Assembly: GCA_947243855.1 (NCBI GenBank)
Contig: CAMXIK010000022.1
Coordinates: forward strand, 1-64,000
Reading direction: 5' to 3'
DNA from: an uncultured Lachnospiraceae bacterium
GTDB taxonomy: Bacteria > Bacillota > Clostridia > Lachnospirales > Lachnospiraceae
DNA length: 64,000 nucleotides
The position numbers and the translations under genes were made by a program. Below are positions 27,163 to 35,128 of this stretch, one piece after another; position 1 is the first letter of the stretch, and each line of letters starts with the position of its first letter. Under the pieces are notes generated by a model. The model worked only from the letters and a program-made list of their open reading frames with translations, was not told the origin of the DNA and made no database searches.

Positions 27163-28320
27163 TTATTTTGCCAGTAATTCCTCCGCCAGCGCCTCGATCT
27201 GCGCAATGTTTTCTTCATTCAAGGCGGAGCGGATCTGCACAGTGTTTTCTGCAAAGGTAATATCTTTGCAAGCTTCCAGCTTTGCCCGCATGGCCTTTGC
27301 CGCCATGGGCGCCCAAGAACCGTTTTCCATTAAGGCAACGGTGCGCTTCTGGTAGTTGCGCTCCGCCAGTTCATGGATAAACTCCCGCATAAATGGAAAC
27401 ATATCCGTATTGTAGGTGGTGGTGGCGAGAACTAATTTGCCGTAGCGGAAAGCGTCCTCTACGCATTCCGCCATATCCTCCCGGGCAAGGTCTGCAACAA
27501 CCACTTTCGGACAGCCCTTGGCGGTCAGTTTTTCCGCGAGAAGTTCGGCGGCCGCCTTGGTGTGGCCGTAGACGGACGTGTAGGCGATCATAACGCCCTC
27601 CGACTCTACGCCGTAGGACGACCAAGTCTGGTATAAGTTTACATAATATTCCAAATTCTCTTTTAAAATCGGGCCGTGCAGAGGGCAGATCGTTTGAATA
27701 TCGAGAGCAGCCGCTTTTTTAAGGAGGTTCTGTACCTGCATTCCATATTTCCCGACAATACCGAAGTAATAGCGGCGCGCTTCGCATGCCCAATCTTCCT
27801 CGGCATCCAAAGCGCCAAATTTGCCGAAGCCGTCTGCGGAGAAGAGCACCTTGTCTTTTGTGTCATAGGTCACCATGACTTCGGGCCAATGTACCATCGG
27901 TGCGGCTACAAACTGTAAGGTGTGCGCGCCGAGATTTAAGGTTTCGCCTTCCTTAATGATCTGCCGCCTGTCGGCGTAGTCCGTTCCGAAAAACTGTTTC
28001 ATCATGGTGAAGGCGGGAGCGGAAGCGACGATCACCGCGTTTGGATAAGTTTTAATAAACGCCTCAATGCTGGCGGAGTGATCTGGTTCCATATGCTGAA
28101 CAATGAGGTAATCCGGGGTGCGCTCACCCAGTACGCCTTTTAGGTTTTCCAACCATTCTTCTTCAAAATGGGTATCTACTGTGTCCATCACGGCGGTTTT
28201 GTCGTCGATGATGACATAGGAATTGTACGCCATACCGTTTTCCACGATGTACTGGCCTTCAAAAAGATCAATGTCGTGATCGTTCACGCCTATGTATTTG
28301 ATGTCGTCTGTGATTTGCAT
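27163..28320 (-). CDS. fprA: FprA-family A-type flavoprotein (flavodiiron protein)
   Basis: 385 aa; reduces oxygen to water, or nitric oxide to nitrous oxide, protecting anaerobes. The N-terminal metallo-beta-lactamase-like domain holds the di-iron site: HMEPDHSASIEAF (about 82-94, HxExDH), a later His in PMVHWPEVMV, Asp in FSADGFGKFG and His in CPLHGPIL. The C-terminal flavodoxin domain starts at about 255 (IAYTSVYGHTKAAAE) and binds FMN. There is no extra rubredoxin domain. AAAAGGAG precedes the ATG and a TATAAT -10 (28358-28363, minus strand) lies upstream, overlapping the divergent gene's promoter. Confidence 0.95.
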   Translation of the reverse strand: MQITDDIKYIGVNDHDIDLFEGQYIVENGMAYNSYVIIDDKTAVMDTVDTHFEEEWLENLKGVLGERTPDYLIVQHMEPDHSASIEAFIKTYPNAVIVASAPAFTMMKQFFGTDYADRRQIIKEGETLNLGAHTLQFVAAPMVHWPEVMVTYDTKDKVLFSADGFGKFGALDAEEDWACEARRYYFGIVGKYGMQVQNLLKKAAALDIQTICPLHGPILKENLEYYVNLYQTWSSYGVESEGVMIAYTSVYGHTKAAAELLAEKLTAKGCPKVVVADLAREDMAECVEDAFRYGKLVLATTTYNTDMFPFMREFIHELAERNYQKRTVALMENGSWAPMAAKAMRAKLEACKDITFAENTVQIRSALNEENIAQIEALAEELLAK

Positions 28321-28338
28321 TGTTTGTCTCCTTTTCGT

Positions 28339-28367
28339 TTGATTTTCTTTCCAAAAGATTATATCAT
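28339..28367 (+). promoter_or_regulatory. Promoter very close to the start codon of the next gene
   Basis: TTGATT, 17 bp, TATCAT; the -10 ends 7 bases before the ATG at 28375. It overlaps the divergent fprA -10. The geometry predicts another leaderless transcript. Confidence 0.5.
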
Positions 28368-28374
28368 AAATTGT

Positions 28375-29886
28375 ATGATAAAGCGAAACGTATTAAAAAA
28401 AGAATACTGTCCGAAACAGATTCCTCAAAAAATAAAAAATCTTTTGTTGTTCGCAGCAGGCGTGGGTGTCGGCGCCCTTTTGCTGTGCGGAATATCTGCA
28501 TGGCGGAATCAGGCAGATACGGCGCAGGAGGAAGATACGGAAATCGCGGTGGACTATCCCTTTTCTCACAGCGAGGAGGGATGGTCGCTGGTTTTGCGGG
28601 AGAGCGGAGGGGAAGACGCGCAGGCCGGGGATTCTGTAAGACGGCGCTTTTGTCTGTATGATGAGAAAGGGGAGCTTTTGCAGGAGTTTCCTTGCGGCGT
28701 TGCGGCGGAAGATTTGATTTTTCGGTTTGACGTTTTGTTTGATTATAATAAGGATTTGGCAGTCTTTCCGTCGGACGCGCCGGAGACGGGAGCGGAGGGG
28801 CTTTGTTTTCAGTGGGAACGTGAGAAGCAGAGATTTGTTGAGGAACCCGTGGCGATCCCGTGGTATCAGGAAGGCTCTGTCTGGGACGGGGCGTTTTTGG
28901 TATGTAGTGTGAGGGAGGACGGCGAAGAAGAAAATGGGGAGACCAAGGCGATCTGCAGAATCCATGAGGGACTTCGGCGCGTGGTGGAGCTTCGCAGATG
29001 GACAGTGCGCAGGGATGCGGCGACGGGAGAAGAAAGCCTTTGTATCAGGGACTGTCTGGAAGGACAGGATATCTACACGGGGAAAGTGATCAGATATGAT
29101 ACCGGCGGTCTAAAGAATGAGAAATATTATCAATATTTGTTTTGGGAAGGACTTGAAAAATTTTGGGATGATGAGAATGACAGTCCGATTCGGATTCAAA
29201 ATGAACATTTGGAGCAGATAGAGTATGAGGATAAAAAGACGTTTCTTGCAGCTTACGGTTTTGCGGCGGCAGAACCGTTTTACGAATACTATGACCGGTT
29301 TCAAAATCTGATCATGGAGTTATATTTTGATCCGCAGACAGGACGGGGCTGCGGCATCTGCTATTATTATCATTTTAATGACAAGCTTGAGAAAAGAGCC
29401 ACCCGTGATGGATTTGCATTTGAGGAAGTGGAAATCGGCGTATGGGAACCGCAGGATGGGTTTTCAAAGCGGACTGTTATCGGAGATGATGTCAGTAAAT
29501 CGGCGTCGGGTTACAGAGAAATTTATGAGTATACGGATGACGGCAAGATATCTTCCTTTGAAGCGAGGGGAATGGATTTAGTTGATAGGGTACCGATGGA
29601 AGTAAGTCTGCTTTCTTTGGATTATAGTTACCGCGATGACGGGACGCTGTATCATAGAGAATACCATCATTATGCCAAATTCTTTGGCAGCAACAGTCAA
29701 TCGGAGGACGGCGATTATGATGAACAGGGCAGACTTGTCTATCAATACAGTTATATCACGCATGGTGCGATAGACGAATATTACATATATAAAGGAAATC
29801 GTATGGAGCCGCAATACCGCCTGCTTTTGGATTGGGGCGGTGGCGGCGTCTATGTGCAGATGATAGTGTATGACAGCGATGATTGA
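28375..29886 (+). CDS. Membrane-anchored extracellular protein of unknown function
   Basis: 503 aa from MIKRNVLKK. The open frame continues 207 bases further upstream, but there it runs antisense through fprA and its codons do not look coding, so I place the start here. No Shine-Dalgarno sequence is visible. One transmembrane helix (about 23-42, NLLLFAAGVGVGALLLCGI) leaves the rest outside the cell. The body is acidic and beta-rich, with repeated YxxDGxLxxxE-type lines such as YDEKGELLQEF, YTDDGKISSFEA, YRDDGTLYHREY and YDEQGRLVYQY, reminiscent of RHS/YD-type repeats. MATE follows 19 bp later. Function unknown. Confidence 0.75.
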   Translation: MIKRNVLKKEYCPKQIPQKIKNLLLFAAGVGVGALLLCGISAWRNQADTAQEEDTEIAVDYPFSHSEEGWSLVLRESGGEDAQAGDSVRRRFCLYDEKGELLQEFPCGVAAEDLIFRFDVLFDYNKDLAVFPSDAPETGAEGLCFQWEREKQRFVEEPVAIPWYQEGSVWDGAFLVCSVREDGEEENGETKAICRIHEGLRRVVELRRWTVRRDAATGEESLCIRDCLEGQDIYTGKVIRYDTGGLKNEKYYQYLFWEGLEKFWDDENDSPIRIQNEHLEQIEYEDKKTFLAAYGFAAAEPFYEYYDRFQNLIMELYFDPQTGRGCGICYYYHFNDKLEKRATRDGFAFEEVEIGVWEPQDGFSKRTVIGDDVSKSASGYREIYEYTDDGKISSFEARGMDLVDRVPMEVSLLSLDYSYRDDGTLYHREYHHYAKFFGSNSQSEDGDYDEQGRLVYQYSYITHGAIDEYYIYKGNRMEPQYRLLLDWGGGGVYVQMIVYDSDD

Positions 29887-29905
29887 TTAGAAAAAGAGGA
29901 GTTAC

Positions 29906-31264
29906 ATGATACAGTCCACGGATTTTTCTCAAGGAAAGGTCTGGCGCAGCATTGTCGCACAGTCCATTCCGCTGATTCTGGCACAGCTTGTACAGCTTTT
30001 ATATAATGTGGTAGACCGCATCTATATCGGACATCTGCCGGGCGCGGACAGCATGGCGCTGACCGGCATCGGTCTGGCGTTTCCATTGACGACGCTGATC
30101 GCGGCGCTTACGTTTCTGTTCGGGACGGGCGGCACGCCGCTTTTTTCGATTGCCAGAGGGGCGGGACTGGAAGAGCGGGCTGGAAAAATTTTGGGGAATA
30201 CCTTTTCCCTTCTGCTTGGCACGTCGGTGGTAATGTTTTTACTCTGTTATCTGTTCCGCAGACCGATCCTCTATCTATTTGGCGCAAGCGACGCCTCCTA
30301 CCTGTATGCCGACGCGTACCTGAGAATTTATCTGTGGGGAACAACCTTTACCATGCTGTCAACGGGACTGAACGGGTTTATCAATGCGCAGGGATTTCCA
30401 CGCACGGGAATGATGACCACGCTTTTGGGCGCGCTGCTCAATCTGGCGCTCGATCCTGTTTTTATTTTCGGGTTGGATATGGGCGTCGGCGGCGCGGCGC
30501 TTGCCACAGTGATCAGTCAGGCGGTTTCCTGTATTTGGGTGCTGCGGTTTTTGACCGGGAAAAGGGCGCTGCTTCCGATAAAGAAGGAAAATCTACAGAT
30601 AGAAGGAAAACTGGCGCGGGAAATTATGACGCTGGGAATGTCGGGATTTATTATGCAGGGAACAAACTGTCTGGTGCAGGTGGTCTGTAACGCCACTTTG
30701 AAGATTTATGGCGGCGATCTCTATGTGGGCGTGATGACGGTAATCAATTCCGCCAGAGAAATATTGGCTTTGCCGGTACAGGGCATTACCAGCGGCGCGC
30801 AGCCGGTGCTTGGATATAATTACGGCGCGAAGGCGTATGAGAGAGTGCGGCAGGGAATCCGTTTTACCGCTGCGCTGGGAATCCTGTATACGCTGTTGGC
30901 GTGGCTGTTGGTGTTTTTAAGTCCGCATTTGCTGTTGTCTATCTTTACGGAGGACGCGGCCATGATCGAAGCGGGAGTGGGCGCAATGCGGCTGTACTTT
31001 TTCGGCTTTTTCTTCATGGCCTTTCAGTTTACGGGGCAGTCTTCCTTTACGGCATTGGGAGACTCCCGCCATGCGATTTTTTTCTCCCTGCTTCGCAAGG
31101 CGGTGATTGTCGCGCCGCTGACTGTGCTTCTGCCGAAGATCGGGTTTGGCGTGGACGGGGTGTTTCTGGCGGAGCCGATTTCCAATGCCATCGGCGGGCT
31201 GGCTTGTTTCGTGACCATGTATGTTACGTTGTACCGGAAGCTGAAGGAGAAAGAAAAAGTCTGA
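29906..31264 (+). CDS. MATE-family multidrug efflux transporter
   Basis: 452 aa with twelve predicted membrane helices. It exports organic cations or drugs driven by Na+ or H+. The start KVWRSIVAQSIPLILAQLVQ and the early LYNVVDRIYIGHLPG are the standard MATE opening, and the second half repeats it (MSGFIMQGTNCLVQVVCNAT, GAQPVLGYNYGAKAYERV). AGAGGAG precedes the ATG; the previous gene ends 19 bp upstream, suggesting one operon. Drug specificity cannot be told. Confidence 0.94.
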   Translation: MIQSTDFSQGKVWRSIVAQSIPLILAQLVQLLYNVVDRIYIGHLPGADSMALTGIGLAFPLTTLIAALTFLFGTGGTPLFSIARGAGLEERAGKILGNTFSLLLGTSVVMFLLCYLFRRPILYLFGASDASYLYADAYLRIYLWGTTFTMLSTGLNGFINAQGFPRTGMMTTLLGALLNLALDPVFIFGLDMGVGGAALATVISQAVSCIWVLRFLTGKRALLPIKKENLQIEGKLAREIMTLGMSGFIMQGTNCLVQVVCNATLKIYGGDLYVGVMTVINSAREILALPVQGITSGAQPVLGYNYGAKAYERVRQGIRFTAALGILYTLLAWLLVFLSPHLLLSIFTEDAAMIEAGVGAMRLYFFGFFFMAFQFTGQSSFTALGDSRHAIFFSLLRKAVIVAPLTVLLPKIGFGVDGVFLAEPISNAIGGLACFVTMYVTLYRKLKEKEKV

Positions 31265-31299
31265 CATAATGGAAGAGTTTTGCAAGAAAGGAAGAAAAT

Positions 31300-32040
31300 A
31301 TGCGGGAAGAATTTAGCAGAACGGAAATGCTTTTGGGCGGGGAGGCTATGGACAAGCTTTCCCGTTCCCGCGTGGCCGTGTTCGGAATCGGCGGCGTGGG
31401 CGGTTATGTGTGCGAGGCGTTAGCGAGAAGCGGCGTGGGAGCGCTTGATTTGATCGACAAAGATAAAGTGGCGATCTCCAATCTCAACCGCCAGATTATC
31501 GCTACGCAGGAAACGGTGGGAAGAGAAAAAACCGACGTGATGCGGGAACGGATTCTTTCTATTAATCCGCAGGCTGTAGTGCGGGTTTCTCCCTTTTTTT
31601 TTCTGCCTGAAAATGCGGACAGCTTTCCTTTTTCCGAATACGATTATGTGGTGGACGCGGTGGACACGGTAACCGCGAAGATCGAGCTGGTGCTTCGGGC
31701 GCAGGCGGCGGGCGTGCCGGTGATCAGCAGTATGGGCGCGGGCAATAAGCTGGATGCCACGGCTTTTCGGGTGGCGGATCTTTATGAGACAAAAGTTTGT
31801 CCTCTTGCAAGGGTGATGCGCAGGGAATTGAAAAAGAGAAATGTGGCGCATTTGAAAGTGGTGTATTCCGAGGAAGAGCCGATTGTTTTGGCGGGGGATC
31901 AGCCTGAATGCGGGGTAGGGGAGGAGCCGCGCCGCCAGACGCCGGGAAGCGTGGCCTTCGTTCCTTCTGTGGCGGGCTTGATCATTGCTGGGGAGGTCGT
32001 AAAGGATTTGACATGTTGTGGTAAAGGAAGCAGGGGGTAA
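31300..32040 (+). CDS. tcdA: tRNA threonylcarbamoyladenosine dehydratase (ThiF/MoeB family)
   Basis: 246 aa; ATP-dependent cyclisation of t6A to ct6A at tRNA position 37. The E1-like core is clear: AVFGIGGVGGYVCEALARSG (about 28-47) binds ATP, DLIDKDKVAISNLNRQI (about 50-66) carries the catalytic Asp and Arg, and DYVVDAVDTVTAKIEL follows. The C-terminus has the TcdA pattern SVAFVPSVAGLIIAGEVVKDL. GAAAGGAAG precedes the ATG. It is 35 bp after the MATE gene. Confidence 0.92.
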   Translation: MREEFSRTEMLLGGEAMDKLSRSRVAVFGIGGVGGYVCEALARSGVGALDLIDKDKVAISNLNRQIIATQETVGREKTDVMRERILSINPQAVVRVSPFFFLPENADSFPFSEYDYVVDAVDTVTAKIELVLRAQAAGVPVISSMGAGNKLDATAFRVADLYETKVCPLARVMRRELKKRNVAHLKVVYSEEEPIVLAGDQPECGVGEEPRRQTPGSVAFVPSVAGLIIAGEVVKDLTCCGKGSRG

Positions 32041-32045
32041 ACGAT

Positions 32046-32144
32046 ATGGCAGGTGTGATCTCAGAAAGGGTGCAATTCATTGATGATGAAAACGCACCAA
32101 ATTCCCATTTGCCGGATATAAAGTGGCAAAATGTGTGGCGATGA
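32046..32144 (+). CDS. Tiny ORF (32 aa), doubtful
   Basis: An ATG with CAGGGGG about 8 nt upstream, starting 5 bp after the tcdA stop, encodes MAGVISERVQFIDDENAP and 14 more residues. No family recognised. It could be a remnant, because the next 700 bp contain another gene scrap. Confidence 0.25.
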   Translation: MAGVISERVQFIDDENAPNSHLPDIKWQNVWR

Positions 32145-32162
32145 AGAAAAGGAAACTGCCTA

Positions 32163-32645
32163 TCACACTTTCTGCTTATTCCCGGTCTGACTCCAGATAT
32201 TTTTTACGGAAGACCAGCTTGCCCAGATGGAGAGAATATATCCTACAGCCAGATCCTTTACCACAGCTCCGATCAGCTCCGGCTCCTCTAACATTGCCGG
32301 AATCAGTGAAAATGCCTGTCCCAGCGTAATGGAGTATTCATGCAGTTCTCTGTACGCCGTGATTCCCAGAGATATAAACTCTGCACCGATGATTGCCAGA
32401 AAAGAAAGGATGATACAAATCACGATCCCCGTTTTCGACAGCTTCCCTCCCAGTATCCCGTAGCCTTTCATGCCGCAGAATACGATAGCATAGCCTGCAA
32501 TTCCGGCGATAAATCCGATCTGGCCGATGACCACCCACAAAATCGTCCCAATTAAAATTCCAATCACTGCACCGATAATGCCCAAGGGCAGATTTTCTTT
32601 CCTCTCCCAATCGCCCGATCCCATGTTTTCCATTTGTGTACTCAT
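32163..32645 (-). CDS. Small integral membrane protein, unknown
   Basis: 160 aa with four likely membrane helices (about 20-45, 46-62, 72-95 and 128-146) after a short polar start. Gly-rich helix packing (GIIGAVIGILIGTILW) is seen near the start. AAGGAG lies 8 nt before the ATG. No family assigned. Just upstream on the same strand is a C-terminal scrap of another protein, so the locus may have been rearranged. Confidence 0.7.
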   Translation of the reverse strand: MSTQMENMGSGDWERKENLPLGIIGAVIGILIGTILWVVIGQIGFIAGIAGYAIVFCGMKGYGILGGKLSKTGIVICIILSFLAIIGAEFISLGITAYRELHEYSITLGQAFSLIPAMLEEPELIGAVVKDLAVGYILSIWASWSSVKNIWSQTGNKQKV

Positions 32646-32665
32646 GATTTTTCTCCTTGTAGTAT

Positions 32666-32788
32666 TTACTCGCTATCCCTATTATATCCGCCGAACCAGC
32701 CCTTGGCAAGTCTAAGAATCCCAACTACATCCGCAAGTTCCCATCCAATGGGTATCGCTGCCCACCCGAAAAAGTATGTGGATATTGT
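32666..32788 (-). pseudogene. C-terminal remnant of a small membrane/zinc-ribbon-type protein
   Basis: A minus-strand frame without a start reads TYFFGWAAIPIGWELADVV, then GILRLAKGWFGGYNRDSE and stop. It reads like genuine protein, in frame with an upstream stop at 32789-32791. It looks like the end of a small Lachnospiraceae membrane protein whose first part is lost. Identification is by feel only. Confidence 0.4.
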
Positions 32789-32851
32789 TCACCTTTAGAA
32801 AAAAGCTGGAATGGTGAAAATAAGACGACCTCATCCTTCGTGGGAAACGAT

Positions 32852-33124
32852 TTACGGAGAATGCGAATCATTCACTGAATCGTTGCTGTCTTGTGATGAC
32901 TTTTTCATCAGAGTAAACGACCAGAGTAAAAGCCAGAGCAGAATCGGCAGACCGATGGTGGCGACAAGGCATCCGGCAAAGAGCCGTCCGGAGTCTCCGA
33001 GGTCTAAGCAGGCGACCACAAAGGCACCTATATACATGCCGGCCAGAAGGACGACGCAGACGAGCGCCGCGATCCGTTTCGGCGTTATTTTTTTATTTTC
33101 CTGTTTATCGTTTGGCTGAGACAT
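32852..33124 (-). CDS. Small two-helix membrane protein, unknown
   Basis: 90 aa from MSQPNDKQ, chosen because AAAGGAG lies 9 nt upstream; an in-frame ATG 14 codons earlier lacks a good site. Two membrane helices (about 19-42 and 53-75) are joined by a short loop containing DLGDSGR, with a charged Ser/Asp-rich tail. It is divergent from the GGDEF gene. No function can be assigned. Confidence 0.65.
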   Translation of the reverse strand: MSQPNDKQENKKITPKRIAALVCVVLLAGMYIGAFVVACLDLGDSGRLFAGCLVATIGLPILLWLLLWSFTLMKKSSQDSNDSVNDSHSP

Positions 33125-33300
33125 TTGCGTCCGCTCCTTTTTCAGATATTTCTTGTAATTTACCATATTTTTCCCCAAAAAGAAAGCGGCGGAGGAAAGA
33201 AAGTCCTCTGATTGTATTTCCCGCATTTATATGGTAGAATAAGAACCGCTATACAACAGAAAAAACCGGGAATCGCAGTCGGAAATATGGAGAGTGTACG

Positions 33301-35061
33301 ATGGACAGATCTGGGATGGAAAACGGTAAAAAAAGAAAAAAGAATCAAATTTATCACGCAGCCTACGCGCTTATGGCGGCTGTATTTTTGTTTATGATTA
33401 TCTGGGCGGCAGTCTGCAATAGAGGGCAGTCGCCGACGGCGTTATTATCAGAAGGGAACGTGCCCTTTGACGAAGGCTGGCGGATGGAAGACGGCGTGGC
33501 GGCAGACATGGAGCATCTGCATGAAATGCCGTCTGTGGAGCCTTATCGGGAGCAGAGCGTATATCACAGTCTGCCTGATGATCTGGGAGAGGGAAAGTCC
33601 CTGTGTTTCCGCAGTAAAAATATCAGCTATCAGGTATATGTGGACGGTGAGCTTCGTTATGAACCGACGATCAGTGAGAGCCGTGTCTACAACCGCTCCC
33701 TCGGTACAAGGTGGAGTTATGTTCCTCTCTACAGGGAGGATGCGGGCGAATTGGTTGAGATACGTTTTCAGACCGTATACAAAGATGCGAGGGCATGTAT
33801 CGATCATCTTGTGCTGGGGTCGGCTGCTGGGGAAATCACCGGCATTTTCACGGGAAAGGCAGTGGCTTTTTCTACTTGTCTATTGCTGCTGTTTGCGGGA
33901 CTTTTATTGATCATTGCAGATATTCCGGCCAATCTGCAAATGGATAAGAACCATGAATTGTTGTATTTGGGACTGTTTGCCATCAGCATAGCCGTCTGGT
34001 GTCTGGCGGAGACGAACTTGCTGCAGTTTTATACGAATGACAGCAGGCTTTTGCAGATTGTGTCCTGCTGTTCGTTGATGATGATTCCCATTCCGCTTGT
34101 GCTTTATCTGGACGCGGCCTTCGGCTTTCAAAAGAAGTGGGTGGTTCCGATTGTCTGCGGGCTGTCCGTGGCGGAGTTTGCCATCTGCACGGTTCTTCAT
34201 TTTACGGGAGGAAAGGATTATCATGAGACATTAACGCTTACTCATGTGATGCTGGCGATTTCGGCGGCGCTTCTGCTGTATGCGATTTTCAAGAATGCGC
34301 TTTCTACAAGGGAAAGCAAAGTGAGAAATGTCTATAAGGCGATACGGACCGTGGGTCTTATGGGGATTAGTTTTGCCACGGTGATAGATATTGTGAGATA
34401 TTATCATGGACATAACAGCGATAGCGCCATGTTTGTGCGCATCGGTCTGCTGATTTTTATTTTGTGCTATGGAAGCGCCAGTCTGGAAAAAATGGTAAAT
34501 GCGGTAAAGCTCGGCACAAAAGCGGAGTTTGTCAGCCAGCTTGCTTATCATGACGGTTTGACTGGCGTGGGAAACCGGACGGCTTTTCAGGAGCGGCTGG
34601 AAGAGCTGGAAGGGCAAAAGAAGGAGCTTGCAGGAATTGCTATCGTTATGTTTGACGTCAACGATTTAAAGTATGTGAACGACAATCTGGGACACCAGCG
34701 AGGGGACGAACTGATTGTAGGCAGCGCCAATATCGTGAAAAATGCGGTGGAATCGGAGGAGGGCTCTGTTTTCCGCATTGGCGGGGACGAGTTTGCAGGT
34801 ATCCTTGTCGGCGAGGATGTGGAAGGACGCTGCGCGAGCGCGCTTTCCCGTTTTAAACAGTTGATGGACGGTCATAACGCTGTGAAGAAGCAGTTCCTCC
34901 GGATCAGCATTGCCAGCGGCTATGCGGTTTATGATAAGAGTGCGGATGATGAGAAACTGATGGACGTTTATCAGCAGGCGGACGTCCGCATGTATGAAAA
35001 TAAAAAGCAGATCAAGAGCGAGCAGGTAAAACCGGCGGAATACTATGCACGAAAGCAATGA
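33301..35061 (+). CDS. Membrane diguanylate cyclase with extracellular sensor
   Basis: 586 aa; predicted to make cyclic di-GMP. After one membrane helix (about 17-38) comes an extracellular beta-sandwich region (about 45-175, with a 7TMR-DISM-like SYQVYVDGELRYE). Seven membrane helices (about 185-400) follow, then a GGDEF domain (about 420-580). The active-site signature is intact: RIGGDEFAG (about 490), DVNDLKYVND and LGHQRGDELI. No RxxD inhibitory site is obvious. GGAGAG precedes the ATG. An EAL protein with the opposite activity lies at 53.4 kb. Confidence 0.92.
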   Translation: MDRSGMENGKKRKKNQIYHAAYALMAAVFLFMIIWAAVCNRGQSPTALLSEGNVPFDEGWRMEDGVAADMEHLHEMPSVEPYREQSVYHSLPDDLGEGKSLCFRSKNISYQVYVDGELRYEPTISESRVYNRSLGTRWSYVPLYREDAGELVEIRFQTVYKDARACIDHLVLGSAAGEITGIFTGKAVAFSTCLLLLFAGLLLIIADIPANLQMDKNHELLYLGLFAISIAVWCLAETNLLQFYTNDSRLLQIVSCCSLMMIPIPLVLYLDAAFGFQKKWVVPIVCGLSVAEFAICTVLHFTGGKDYHETLTLTHVMLAISAALLLYAIFKNALSTRESKVRNVYKAIRTVGLMGISFATVIDIVRYYHGHNSDSAMFVRIGLLIFILCYGSASLEKMVNAVKLGTKAEFVSQLAYHDGLTGVGNRTAFQERLEELEGQKKELAGIAIVMFDVNDLKYVNDNLGHQRGDELIVGSANIVKNAVESEEGSVFRIGGDEFAGILVGEDVEGRCASALSRFKQLMDGHNAVKKQFLRISIASGYAVYDKSADDEKLMDVYQQADVRMYENKKQIKSEQVKPAEYYARKQ

Positions 35062-35128
35062 GCAGTGCGCAGACAGAGGATAAGCGGAGCGGAATCGAGC
35101 TGCACTGCGGGGAAGAAGGAGACAATAC

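Noticed and set aside
28168-28374. N-terminal extension of the 28.4-kb membrane protein
   Set aside because: It runs antisense through the start of fprA and places 69 non-coding-looking residues before a good membrane anchor.
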